From the NCBI GenBank assembly GCA_026770585.1, contig MU646317.1, forward strand, positions 726,625-738,584: a DNA stretch of 11,960 nucleotides, written 5' to 3'. The stretch's first letter is position 1. Each line of letters begins with the position of its first letter. The notes under the pieces were generated by a model. That model saw only the letters and a list, made by a program, of their open reading frames with translations. It ran no database searches and was not told where the DNA came from. Below are positions 5,691-11,760 of this stretch, piece after piece. The stretch is from Baffinella frigidus. Lineage: Eukaryota > Cryptophyceae > Cryptomonadales > Baffinellaceae. The translations under genes and the position numbers were made by a program.

Positions 5691-5730
5691 CGTCTGCGCC
5701 TTGACGCCGTGCGCGTACATCAGCTCGAAC
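5688..5730 (-). pseudogene. Exon W copy 2 (stop codon)
   Basis: The minus strand reads FELMYAHGVKAQT then TGA, with acceptor ctgtag. The second half of the exon (VQIG..SLA) is absent, replaced by heptamer sequence. Confidence 0.5.
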
Positions 5731-5731
5731 C

Positions 5732-5870
5732 TACAGGGTTTAGGGGTGTAGGAGTTAAACCCTGATGGGTCTAGGAGTGAAAACCCTGGACCCCCCAAAC
5801 ATCACAACCCTGAACCCCGAACCCTGACCCTAAACCCTAAGCCCCACACGCCACACCTCAAGCCCTAGAC
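5732..5870. repeat. Mixed-polarity heptamer tract
   Basis: TTTAGGGGTGTAGG on the left, then repeated AACCCTGA and ACCCTAAA. Adjacent G-rich and C-rich segments could pair. Confidence 0.8.
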
Positions 5871-5907
5871 TCTAAAATGTTTTTTGAAGAGGCTCTGAGG
5901 GTAATAA

Positions 5908-6075
5908 AGAAGAAGGAGAAGAACAAGAACAAGAAGAAGAAGAAGAAGAAGAAGAAGAAGAAGAAGAAGAAGAAGAACGAGAACAAGAACAAGCACAAGC
6001 AGAAAGATCAAGATCAAGAACAAGAACATGAAGAAGAAAAAGAAGAGGAAGAAAGAAGAATTGGAGAAAGAAGAA
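5908..6075. repeat. (AAG)n/(AAC,GAA) microsatellite
   Basis: A purine-only run of AAG with AAC and CAAGAT variants. The Lys/Glu-rich frame on plus and the Leu/Val-rich frame on minus are both repeat artefacts. Confidence 0.9.
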
Positions 6076-6145
6076 GAACCATCCATCATCTCGGCCCGAA
6101 CAGCCCCCCCCCCTCCTAGCTCTGGCTCAGTCTATTTGGGCTCAC

Positions 6146-6226
6146 CAATTTGGTGAGCCCGGGCTCTTTACCTCCAAAGTTCACAGGATTTTTACCGCAG
6201 ACTCAACATGTCAAATTGACAATAGT
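6146..6226 (-). pseudogene. Exon V copy 3 (2-nt deletion)
   Basis: The minus strand has a good acceptor (tgccag) and donor TTG|GTGAGC, so both splice signals survive. The body is 81 nt, frameshifted, with TAA codons in the middle. It is the only copy that still shows a clear AG acceptor. Confidence 0.5.
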
Positions 6227-6370
6227 CTGGCAGGTAAAACCGACTGAGCAGAGGTAGTATATCAAATGATTTTTAAACTTTAAAGTGTACATCCTGGGGT
6301 GAAAAAAAACACTTGAAAAAACTTTTTGAAGGAGATAGGTTGTTGGTGGAACCTTCCATCGACTTTGCAC

Positions 6371-6428
6371 ATTTCGACAAGCGGCCCGAACAACTCCATG
6401 GCCGACGCGACCCACACGGACTTGCTCC
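6371..6428 (-). pseudogene. Exon Q copy 1 (frameshifted)
   Basis: The minus strand shares acceptor ggcag|GGAGCAA and donor GAAAT|GTGCAA with 6721-6765 and encodes ELFGPLVEM. It is 13 nt longer, so acceptor and ELFG motif are out of frame with each other compared with copy 2. Confidence 0.4.
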
Positions 6429-6487
6429 CTGCCAATCGGGCCACCCGCCCTCAGAGTTCGAGAAAATCGCCTTTTTCAAGTCCCTTG

Positions 6488-6531
6488 ATTTGTACTGGAG
6501 TTCGTCGGATTCCGACGAACTGTGGTACAAA
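6488..6531. repeat. 44-bp imperfect palindrome
   Basis: ATTTGTAC and GTTCGTCGG are repeated in inverse around a centre at about 6510. The plus-strand ORF over it (from 6313) has no other support. Confidence 0.7.
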
Positions 6532-6558
6532 TTCATAGGGAAACTCCCGGAAAGTTGA

Positions 6559-6682
6559 GTAGTTTCCCTACGGAATTAGGTAGGACCTAGCTACCGTAGG
6601 CCGTAGGGCTCCTAGGACCCCCTTTTCTACGAGCCCTCGGCCTACTGTAGGAGGTCCTAGGAAATGCCGTAGGCGAAACTAC
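6559..6682. mobile_element. Foldback element, CCTACGG/CCTAGG family, copy 2
   Basis: Arms of about 52 nt (6559-6611 and 6631-6682): GTAGTTTCCCTACGG against the inverse of CCGTAGGCGAAACTAC, with GGACCT, GTAGGCCG and AGGGCTC also pairing. The loop is 19 nt. Same core words as the element at 2933-3067. Confidence 0.75.
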
Positions 6683-6720
6683 CTTCATTTTCGGGGGTTT
6701 CGCGACTAAAATCAGGTGAC

Positions 6721-6765
6721 ATTTCGACGAGCGGCCCGAAAAGCTCCAGCTCGCCGATTTGCTCC
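6721..6765 (-). CDS. Exon Q, better copy, unknown protein
   Basis: Minus-strand 45-nt exon with acceptor tcgcag and donor GAAAT|GTCACC. After one base it reads EQIGELELFGPLVE, leaving two bases. Against copy 1 the ELFGPLVE stretch differs by TTG/CTT and CTT/CTC only, all silent, so the minus strand is coding. Product unknown. Confidence 0.45.
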
Positions 6766-6820
6766 CTGCGAATCGACATGGTGTCCACTCAGGGCACGCC
6801 CCACCAGGCCTCTGAAGCTT

Positions 6821-6913
6821 ACCGATGTCTTTCCCAAAGGTCGATGTGTACCACGGTTGCCCTGATTGTTCTAACCTTTTTTCATACCGACGACCTTTGG
6901 AAACGACCTCGGT
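6821..6913. mobile_element. Short foldback element
   Basis: ACCGATGTCTTTCCCAAAGG matches the inverse of the right end (ACCGAGGTCGTTTCCAAAGG) over about 26 bp. The middle is 41 bp. No target duplication is clear. Confidence 0.55.
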
Positions 6914-7136
6914 AAGTCCACTTGGGAGTCATGGTGGCAGGACACGTCCCGGGTCAACTCAAGTACCATCCCCCCAGGAGAGAAGTCCCTGGCCGAACAG
7001 AGAGCATTGCTTGGGAGGGCTGGTGGAAGCGTTCAGGGTGCGGTCCGAATCCGATACTAGGGTGGATAAAAAGCAAGATGGAAGCTACCCAGCAGGAAGC
7101 AGTGCGCACATGGCGAAACGCTCCATCAACACCCCT
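6914..7136. other. Spacer without supported gene
   Basis: Open frames cross this stretch on the plus strand but they continue into the CCCT/CT microsatellite, have no repeat copy and no splice-consistent boundary. I see nothing I can call. Confidence 0.3.
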
Positions 7137-7137
7137 A

Positions 7138-7188
7138 TCTCCCACCCTCCTTCCCTCCCTCCCTCCCTCCCTCCCTCCCTCCCTCTCT

Positions 7189-7232
<44 letters not shown>

Positions 7233-7240
7233 CTCTTTCT
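7138..7240. repeat. (CCCT)n and (CT)n microsatellite
   Basis: Nine or so CCCT units, then CT repeats. On the minus strand it is a purine run in the intron after exon R. Confidence 0.95.
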
Positions 7241-7278
7241 CTGTCATTCCCTCTCCTCGCCACCATCCTGCTGATCAC

Positions 7279-7405
7279 CTTCATGGAACGGCTTGGCCAC
7301 CGTTGTCCGCCCGTACAGCACCACCCGGTCGCGGTCGCCCGAGGACGTGCCCGGCGCCATGGCTTCGAAGTCGGGTTCGGTTCCCCCGAGCCACCAACGA
7401 CCAAT
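7279..7405 (-). CDS. Exon R, unknown protein
   Basis: Minus-strand exon of 127 nt with acceptor ttctag and strong donor GAAG|GTGATC. Phase 0 gives 42 codons plus one base: GRWWLGGTEPDFEAMAPG, then SSGDRDRVVLYGRTTVAKPF. If the donor were not used the frame would stop at TGA 7244-7246. It is single copy in this window, so the frame rests on composition and splice signals. Exon V upstream in sense (8130-8212) ends in phase 0, which fits. Product not recognised. Confidence 0.45.
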
Positions 7406-7582
7406 CTAGAAGTCAATATGTTGACTTAAGGTGCGAACCGGCTGAAAATGAAGGTTTAGGCTCCAATTCCCAAACCCCTTAGGTCCAGCTCGCAAGCGAC
7501 TTGCGTCGCTGCCTCAGGAGGAGGGACGCTGGTTTGCCTTCGCCCCCGACCCAGAACCGTGGCCAACCTGGTCGGGAGAGGA

Positions 7583-8020
7583 ATGAGGTGCAACACGCCG
7601 CTCCTGGCGCTCCTGGCGATGGTCCACTCGGCGCACCCAGGCTGCCCGCGCCCCGACACCGCCCTCCCCAGCTTGCCGCACCCGCGCGGCGGGGCGGTTC
7701 AAGGTTGGAGGCCCCGCGCATGCCTCCGGCTGCGAGGCGGGGTAGGCGCCCTCCGCGGGGGGGCGGGGAACGCTGGGATGGACGTTCTTGCGGGGGCCTT
7801 GCATGATATGAAGGTGGGAGAGGCAGGGTTGGAAAAGGAAGAGGAGAAGAAGGAGGAGGGCAAGGAGGAGGAGGCGGAGGCGGAGGAGGAGGAGGGAGAG
7901 ATGGATTCTGCGACTGAGAGGCAGCTGGCAGAGATGATGGCGGAGATAAATGCGGATTTCGAAGAAGTTGGCATAACTGACGAGCAGGTCGACCCTCCCT
8001 CTCTCTCTCTCAAAGACTGA
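7583..8020 (+). CDS. Acidic protein with hydrophobic N-terminus, or its first exon
   Basis: ATG at 7583 opens 145 codons to TGA. Residues 1-20 (core PLLALLAMV, possible cleavage near HSA) look like a signal peptide. A Pro/Arg/Gly-rich linker with CLRLRGG follows. LRLRGG after a signal peptide is familiar from precursors in several algae, but that is a loose resemblance. Next is a Glu/Lys-rich stretch at about 88-113, then TERQLAEMMAEINADFEEVG, a likely helix. A CAG|GTCGAC site after DEQ (7987) could be a donor, making this a first exon. The frame is open upstream to 7460 without ATG. It lies inside minus-strand exon territory. Function unknown. Confidence 0.4.
   Translation: MRCNTPLLALLAMVHSAHPGCPRPDTALPSLPHPRGGAVQGWRPRACLRLRGGVGALRGGAGNAGMDVLAGALHDMKVGEAGLEKEEEKKEEGKEEEAEAEEEEGEMDSATERQLAEMMAEINADFEEVGITDEQVDPPSLSLKD
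7838..7905. repeat. Purine-rich GAG/GGA tract in the acidic ORF
   Basis: GAGGAG/GGAGGC repeats encode the Glu-rich part of the ORF above. The opposite frame (Ser-rich) is a shadow. Confidence 0.7.
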
Positions 8021-8129
8021 TTCCAGATCTGAACAGAAAATCGGCCCGAATACCGAACCAAGGGCCGTGCGTGCACGCAGGCACTCTGCCGGGGCAGATT
8101 CCTACCTCTCTCAGTCTATTTGGGCTCAC

Positions 8130-8212
8130 CAATTTGGTGAGGAAGGGCTTGTTGCCCGCGCCAAAGTTGGCGGGTTTGTTCAGCGAACCCAGCAGATCAA
8201 CTTGAGAATAGT
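8130..8212 (-). CDS. Exon V, intact copy, unknown protein
   Basis: Minus-strand exon of 83 nt: ACTATTC start, donor TTG|GTGAGC. Two bases then 27 codons: YSQVDLLGSLNKPANFGAG, then NKPFLTKL, leaving phase 0. Three other copies (151-232, 5269-5351, 6146-6226) keep D-Y-x-Q-V/F-D, N-F-G and TKL but carry stops or indels. This is the only copy without a lesion, though its acceptor (aaccg) lacks AG. The family is not recognised. Confidence 0.5.
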
Positions 8213-8247
8213 CGGTTCACCCGAGTGAGGTAGAGCTAGACTTCCTT

Positions 8248-8410
8248 CAGGGGTTAGGGTGCAGGGCCTAGGCTCGGGCGTCTAGGGTTTATGGTGTAGG
8301 GTAGACCCTTAACCCCAACCCCTCGACCCTAAACCCTTCACCCTAGGATCCGAAACCCTCAACCCTTATACACTACACCCCAACTTCCAAACTCGAGCCC
8401 CACACCCCAG
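8248..8410. repeat. Degenerate heptamer tract, mixed polarity
   Basis: G-rich on the left (TCTAGGGTTTATGGTGTAGGG), C-rich on the right (CCCTTAACCCCAACCCC and onward). It marks the boundary between minus-strand and plus-strand exon territory. Confidence 0.75.
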
Positions 8411-8548
8411 GTGGATTCATCTCTGTAACACCCAGGATCTCGTGATTGTATGCGAGGATTTCGTGCCACACAGCGGGCTATGCAGGGAAAAATTCGTCAA
8501 ATCTAAGGCATTTTCCGTTACCTTTTCAGTAAGAACCCCCCCTATGTC
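8411..8548. other. Spacer with fragment of the GCGGAAT repeat
   Basis: GCGAGGATTTCGTGCCACAC is an inverted relative of CACACGAAATCCTCG at 8862-8876. No exon is supported, although ttttcag at 8524-8530 resembles an acceptor. Confidence 0.35.
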
Positions 8549-8580
8549 CCTACGGATTGCCTACCGTAGGGTCCTAGGTC
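8549..8580. repeat. Half copy of the CCTACGG/CCTAGG foldback family
   Basis: CCCTACGGATTGCCTACCGTAGGGTCCTAGG repeats the left arm of the element at 2933-3067 (CCTACGGATTGCCTACGG). No right arm is found. Confidence 0.6.
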
Positions 8581-8631
8581 TTGTCGGGTATAGGTTATTC
8601 CAAATCCCTTCGAGTCCGCTGTGTGGTTCTA

Positions 8632-8849
8632 TAATCATAAAATTACGAAATCCCGGATTTTACAGAGCGGAATCAAACAAGTTTCGTACCTCATAAATTC
8701 CGTCAAAATGCAGATGGCAGCCCAGGAGTGTGTCCACGCGGCAGACAAAGATCTCACGGAACTCGCACAACTCTGATCCTTCCACCTCCCGACGCTTATT
8801 TACCATGCATCCCGCTCTGCACCACCCGGGATTTCGCCGTTTTATGGTG
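8632..8849. repeat. Inverted repeats enclosing a duplicate exon
   Basis: CGAAATCCCGG...AGAGCGGAAT at 8646-8673 reappears in inverse at 8806-8840 and directly at 8862-8893. The first two enclose the broken TPR-gene exon at 8714-8801. Confidence 0.6.
8714..8801 (+). pseudogene. TPR gene exon 1, copy 1 (in-frame stop)
   Basis: Reads MAAQECVHAADKDLTELAQL then TGA, where copy 2 (219 bp downstream) has CTGTTCCCG. The following FHLPTL text is still visible. The upstream CATAAATTCCGTC sequence is duplicated too. Confidence 0.55.
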
Positions 8850-8932
8850 TATGGGTATAACACACGAAATCCTCGGTGTTGCATAGCGGAATGAAATGAA
8901 TTTCATGCCTAACAAATTCCGTCGAACCGCAG

Positions 8933-9030
8933 ATGGCAGCCCAGGAGCATGTCCATGCGGCAGACAAAGATCTGACGGAGCTGGTGCAGCTGTTCCCGTT
9001 CCACCTCCCGACGCTCTACAACCTCGCGCG
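8933..9030 (+). CDS. TPR protein, exon 1 (or early exon)
   Basis: ATG at 8933 follows GCAG, so it could be a start codon or the first base of an internal exon. It reads MAAQEHVHAADKDLTELVQL, FPFHLPTLYNLA and ends CG|GTCAAC (phase 2). Joined to the next exon it completes a TPR beginning TLYNLARDYH. TPR units are 34-residue helical hairpins that mediate protein binding. The donor GTCAAC is weak. The intron is CCCTAAA/CCCGAAA repeat. Confidence 0.6.
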
Positions 9031-9079
9031 GTCAACCCTACACCCGCAACCCCAGACCATTATTCATCATTCATTCTCT

Positions 9080-9161
9080 CAACTCTAAACAATAAACCAT
9101 AAACACTCAACACTAAACACTAAACTCTCAACCCTAAACCCGAAACCCGAAACCCGAAACC
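9080..9161. repeat. Intronic heptamer tract (CACTAAA, CCCTAAA, CCCGAAA)
   Basis: C-rich on the sense strand, ending directly at acceptor ccag of exon 2. Confidence 0.85.
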
Positions 9162-9163
9162 AG

Positions 9164-9205
9164 GGATTACCACGTGGCTGAGAAGCTTGAGGACGCCCGC
9201 GAATG
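9164..9205 (+). CDS. TPR protein, exon 2
   Basis: 42-nt exon, acceptor accag, donor GAATG|GTATAC. With one base completing Arg it reads DYHVAEKLEDARE and leaves TG, so the next exon beginning G-TAC gives WYEKALAC. The joined unit from TLYNLA through ERDEW is exactly 34 residues with Ala20, Tyr22 and Ala25-like small/aromatic spacing typical of TPRs. Confidence 0.6.
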
Positions 9206-9295
9206 GTATACGGGGGTGTAGGGTTTCGATGTTAGGTTACACCGTGTAGGCTTTAGGGGTTTTGTTGAGCGGAATGGTCTGCAAACGGGAGAGAG
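9206..9295. other. Intron start, G-rich heptamers and GAGAGACCC repeat
   Basis: Starts GGGTGTAGGGTTTCG, opposite in polarity to the rest of this intron, so it could fold back on it. GTCTGCAAACGGGAGAGA (9277) resembles GTCTGCGAACAAGAGAGA at 10082 at the end of exon copy 10008. Confidence 0.5.
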
Positions 9296-9718
9296 ACCCG
9301 AAACCCGAAACCCGAAACCCGAAACCCTAGACCTTAGACCCTAGACCCTAAACCCCAAACCCAAACCCCAAGCCCTCAACCCTGAACCCTAGATCCTAAA
9401 CCCCAAATCCTAAACCATCACGCTAAACCCTAAACCCTAAACCCCAAACCCTAAACCCTAAACCCTAAACCCTAAACCCTGAACCCTGAACCCAAACCCT
9501 AGACCCGAAACCCTAAACCCTGAACCCTGAACCCTAAACCCTAAACCCAGGTTCCCTCTCGATCTCATCTGAGAGGGAAACGGATTCCTCCCCCTACCTA
9601 AACCCCAAAACCCTAGCCACACACCCCAACCCCCAAATCCTAAAGCCTAAACCTTAAACCCCAAACCCTACTCCCAAACCCCAAACCCAAACCCCAGACC
9701 CTAAACCCTAAACCCTGG
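9296..9718. repeat. Long intronic heptamer array (CCCGAAA, CCCTAAA)
   Basis: More than 400 bp of C-rich units: CCCGAAA, CCCTAGA, CCCCAAA, CCCTGAA and long pure CCCTAAA stretches (about 9425-9480). A small hairpin TTCCCTCTC/GAGAGGGAA interrupts it at 9552-9579. Confidence 0.95.
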
Positions 9719-9730
9719 GGTGGGGGGCAG

Positions 9731-9780
9731 TTGTACTCAGACATAGCCTCGGAGGGGGGGCATACACGTTGGCAGGCCAT
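9731..9780 (+). CDS. TPR protein, alternative or additional exon
   Basis: 50-nt block with acceptor ggggcag and a consensus donor CCAT|GTAAGT, the best donor in the window. Phase 0 reads LYSDIASEGGHTRWQA and leaves AT, which with the G-TAC exons gives MYEKALAC. It therefore has the same leaving phase as exon 2 (phase 2) but a different entry phase, so the two may be alternatives or belong to different gene copies. A remnant of its acceptor region (GTGTGGGGGGCAG) recurs at 10306. Confidence 0.45.
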
Positions 9781-9797
9781 GTAAGTACTACTACACA

Positions 9798-9810
9798 TCT
9801 CTCGCTCTCG

Positions 9811-9847
<37 letters not shown>
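9798..9847. repeat. (CT)n microsatellite in intron
   Basis: CT repeats form a polypyrimidine tract upstream of the acceptor at 9867. Confidence 0.95.
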
Positions 9848-9850
<3 letters not shown>

Positions 9851-9867
9851 CCGGTCGCTGTTTCCAG

Positions 9868-9892
9868 GTACGGAGCGGGACGATTGGCGGGA
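9868..9892 (+). pseudogene. TPR exon 3, copy 1 (internal deletion)
   Basis: After acceptor tttccag the block keeps GTACG and GAGCGGGACGATTGGCGG but lacks the AGAAAGCGCTCGCGTGC of copies 2 and 3. Confidence 0.4.
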
Positions 9893-9995
9893 ACCCCAAA
9901 CCAAAACACCAAACCCGCAGGGGGGGGGCGAAACCCAGAACCCAGGCCCCAGAACCCAGAACCCTGAACCCTGAACCCTGAACCCGAAACCGCAA
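9893..9995. repeat. Intronic heptamer tract
   Basis: Degenerate CCCCAAA, CCCAGAA and CCCTGAA units between exon 3 copies. Confidence 0.85.
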
Positions 9996-10007
9996 AGCCT
10001 CCCCTAG

Positions 10008-10064
10008 GTACGAGAAAGCGCTCGCGTGCGAGAAGCGGGAAGAGTGGCACACGAGAGCGGCCCG
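10008..10064 (+). CDS. TPR exon 3, copy 2
   Basis: Acceptor cctag. G-TAC then YEKALACEKREEWHTRAA, continuing the TPR started in exon 2. The donor is uncertain: CCCG|GTGGAC at 10064, or GTCTGC at 10082. Near-identical to copy 3 for the first 21 bases. Confidence 0.45.
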
Positions 10065-10127
10065 GTGGACTGATCGAAATCGTCTGCGAACAAGAGAGAC
10101 CCTAAACCCAACCCCCGAAATTCCCAG

Positions 10128-10183
10128 GTACGAGAAAGCGCTCGCGTGCGAGGAGAGGGACGAGTGGCGTGGGGCACGCGCAG
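10128..10183 (+). CDS. TPR exon 3, copy 3
   Basis: 56 nt, acceptor tcccag, donor GCAG|GTGCCG. Reads YEKALACEERDEWRGARA and leaves one base, which is the phase required by the GG-GCG exon at 11111. With exons 1 and 2 it completes a full 34-residue TPR. This is the most splice-consistent of the three copies. Confidence 0.5.
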
Positions 10184-10197
10184 GTGCCGCCCCTACA

Positions 10198-10530
10198 CCC
10201 GACACCCGACACCCGGAACCCGGAACCCGGAACCCGGAACCCGGAACCCGGAACCCGGAACCCGAAACCCGAAACCCTAGTTCGGACCCCAGACCCTAAA
10301 CCCTGGTGTGGGGGGCAGTTCCTAAACTTTACTTCCTGAACCCGAAACCCGAAACCCGAAACCCGAACCCCGGATCCCGAAACCCGAAACCCGAAACCCG
10401 ACACCCGAAACCCGAAACCGAAACCCGAAACCCGGAGCCCTAAACCCTAAACCCTATACTCTAAACCCTAAAACCTCAACTAGCCAAACCCGAAACCCTA
10501 AACTCTAAATCGAAAACCCTAAAGCGAACC
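10198..10530. repeat. Intronic heptamer arrays: CCCGGAA, CCCGAAA, CCCTAAA
   Basis: A clean block of seven CCCGGAA units (10213-10261) is followed by CCCGAAA and then CCCTAAA blocks. Each variant occurs as its own run, showing local amplification of single-base variants with the 7-bp period kept. Confidence 0.95.
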
Positions 10531-10550
10531 ACGTGCACCACACGTTGCAG

Positions 10551-10560
10551 GGGCGCTCCT
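10551..10560 (+). pseudogene. TPR exon 4 remnant, copy 1
   Basis: Acceptor gttgcag plus GGGCGCTCCT, then heptamer repeat. Only the first bases of the exon survive. Confidence 0.4.
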
Positions 10561-10688
10561 AAACCCAACCCTCAACACCCGAACCCCAGTACCGTGCCTT
10601 AAGCAAACCGCGGCGCGTGCAGGGAAATAAATCCGAAATAAGTGAAAGCCTGTTTTCGTCTTGATCCGGTTTATCACATCTCCTCCAG

Positions 10689-10782
10689 GGGCGCTCTGGA
10701 AACAATTCAAAGCCTGTTTTCGTCTCAATCCCTTTTCCAGTACAAAGGGGCAGGTTGAGTTCATGAGCAACTACGCGTACAA
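10689..10782 (+). pseudogene. TPR exon 4 and 5 remnants, copy 2
   Basis: Acceptor ctccag and GGGCGCTCTGG begin an exon 4 fragment. After acceptor ttccag at 10740 a shortened exon 5 follows (GGCAGGTTGAGTTCATGAGC, then AACTACGC|GTAC). AAAGCCTGTTTTCGTCT is repeated at 10646 and 10710. Frames are disrupted. Confidence 0.45.
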
Positions 10783-10797
10783 TACACATGCACGTAG

Positions 10798-10845
10798 ATG
10801 TATATGTATATGTATATGTATATGTAAATTTATATGTAAATGTGA
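10798..10845. repeat. (TGTATA)n microsatellite
   Basis: TATATG hexamers directly downstream of the exon 5 remnant. The same repeat follows exon 5 copy 3 at 11632, so it is part of the duplicated unit. Confidence 0.9.
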
Positions 10846-10860
10846 TCACATCTCTTCCAG

Positions 10861-10891
10861 GGGCGCTCTGCGACCTAGGGCTCATAAACCA
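10861..10891 (+). pseudogene. TPR exon 4, copy 3 (truncated)
   Basis: Acceptor cttccag, then ALCDLGLINQ in the correct phase. It switches to CCCTAAA repeat in the middle of the exon, losing its donor. Confidence 0.5.
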
Positions 10892-10956
10892 GAAACCCTA
10901 AACCCTATACTATCAACCCTAAACGCTAAACACTAAACGCCAAACACAAAACCCTA

Positions 10957-11057
10957 TCCCTTAAGTGGCCATGCCGTCAAATTTGACCGCCAAGAGGTCC
11001 TAGGCAGGTCCTAGGGCCCTACGGTAGGGCGTACGCGCCTACTGGCCACTTAAGGGA
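10957..11057. mobile_element. TA-flanked 101-bp MITE
   Basis: Perfect 15-bp inverted ends TCCCTTAAGTGGCCA/TGGCCACTTAAGGGA, each flanked by TA (10955-10956, 11058-11059). The inside carries GTCCTAGG and CCCTACGGTAGGGCG, words shared with the foldback family, and one TTTGACCGCC half site. It is non-coding and sits in the intron between exon 4 copies. Confidence 0.8.
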
Positions 11058-11110
11058 TACTCTAAAGTGTAAAGCCTCAAGCGAAGCACGCACGTGCATG
11101 CCCGTTACAG

Positions 11111-11177
11111 GGGCGCTCTGCAACCTCGGGCTCATTAACCAGCTCCACCTCAATAACGCGACCTACGCACAGGACTG
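11111..11177 (+). CDS. TPR exon 4, intact copy
   Basis: 67 nt, acceptor gttacag, donor GACTG|GTAAAC. Two bases then 21 codons: ALCNLGLINQLHLNNATYAQ-D, leaving TG. With exon 5 it makes a TPR of exactly 34 residues (Leu/Gly at the 5-6 region, Ala-Gln-Asp-Cys-Tyr, Ala-Leu) ending at GHV. The entry phase (1) fits exon 3 copy 3. Confidence 0.6.
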
Positions 11178-11187
11178 GTAAACTCTC

Positions 11188-11322
11188 AACCCCGAAACCC
11201 CCGAAACCCGAAATCCGGAACCAGAAACGAGAAACGAGAAACCGTGAACCTGAAACCCGATACCCTGAGCCATCAACCCTATATTCCCTGAGCCCGAAAC
11301 CCGAAACCCGAAACCCGAAACC
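11188..11322. repeat. Intronic heptamer tract (CCCGAAA and variants)
   Basis: C-rich in sense, between the intact and partial exon 4 copies. Confidence 0.85.
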
Positions 11323-11324
11323 GA

Positions 11325-11377
11325 CTCGGGCTCATACACCAGCTCCACCTCAATAACGCGACCTACGCCCAAGACTG
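11325..11377 (+). pseudogene. TPR exon 4, copy 5 (5' truncated)
   Basis: Starts abruptly from CCCGAAA repeat at CTCGGGCTCATACACC and then keeps QLHLNNATYAQD and donor GACTG|GTAACC. It has no acceptor. Confidence 0.5.
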
Positions 11378-11394
11378 GTAACCCCTGAAGTCCA

Positions 11395-11520
11395 AGCACG
11401 ACACCCGAAATCCGGAACCTGAAACCCGAAACCATGAACCTGAAACCCGAAACCTCAAAACCGGAACCAGAAACCAGAAACCAGAAATCTTGAACCCGGC
11501 CCTGCGCTAAACCCTGAATT
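11395..11520. repeat. Intronic heptamer tract (CCTGAAA, CCCGAAA, CCAGAAA)
   Basis: Degenerate 7-bp units ending near the polypyrimidine-poor acceptor of the exon 5 copy. Confidence 0.85.
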
Positions 11521-11559
11521 TTCGTGCGCCAAACCCTGAATGTTTGTCTTGGTGTGCAG

Positions 11560-11610
11560 CTTCCAGCGAGCGCTGCAGACGGAGGAGGGTAGGTTGAGGT
11601 TATGAGCAAC
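11560..11610 (+). pseudogene. TPR exon 5, copy 2 (frameshift)
   Basis: Acceptor gtgtgcag, then FQRALQTEEG. One base fewer than copy 3 in the GGGTAGGTTGAGG stretch shifts the frame onto a TGA. The end AACTACAC|GTACC resembles the donor-like end of the other copies. Confidence 0.5.
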
Positions 11611-11631
11611 TACACGTACCAGGCATGCTCA

Positions 11632-11725
11632 TTTATGTATATGCATATGTAGATGCATATGTATATGTACTATGTATATGTCTATGTATATGTCTCTGTA
11701 TTTGTATATGTATATGTATATTTAC
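11632..11725. repeat. (ATGTAT)n microsatellite
   Basis: TATATG-type hexamers, imperfect, in the intron after exon 5 copy 2. Confidence 0.9.
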
Positions 11726-11760
11726 GTAAATAGAGTTGACTGAAGCGTTTTCGTGCGCAG

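Noticed and set aside
5877-6119. Lys/Glu-rich plus ORF and Leu/Val-rich minus ORF
   Set aside because: Both are translations of the AAG/AAC microsatellite, with no conserved copy or splice signal.
6313-6558. 81-residue plus ORF with HFDKRPEQL
   Set aside because: The second copy at 6718-6765 has silent changes only in the minus frame, so the plus frame is a shadow. The rest of the ORF crosses a palindrome.
6954-7482. Ser/Leu/Pro-rich plus ORFs and Arg/Glu-rich minus ORFs over the CT tract
   Set aside because: They owe their length to the CCCT/CT repeat. Only the minus-strand block 7279-7405, outside the repeat, has splice-consistent ends.
9640-11609. Minus-strand ORFs rich in SGFGFRVSGSGF
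   Set aside because: This is the translation of the CCCGAAA/CCCTGAA heptamers read in reverse. Such frames stay open because the 7-bp unit lacks stops in most registers.
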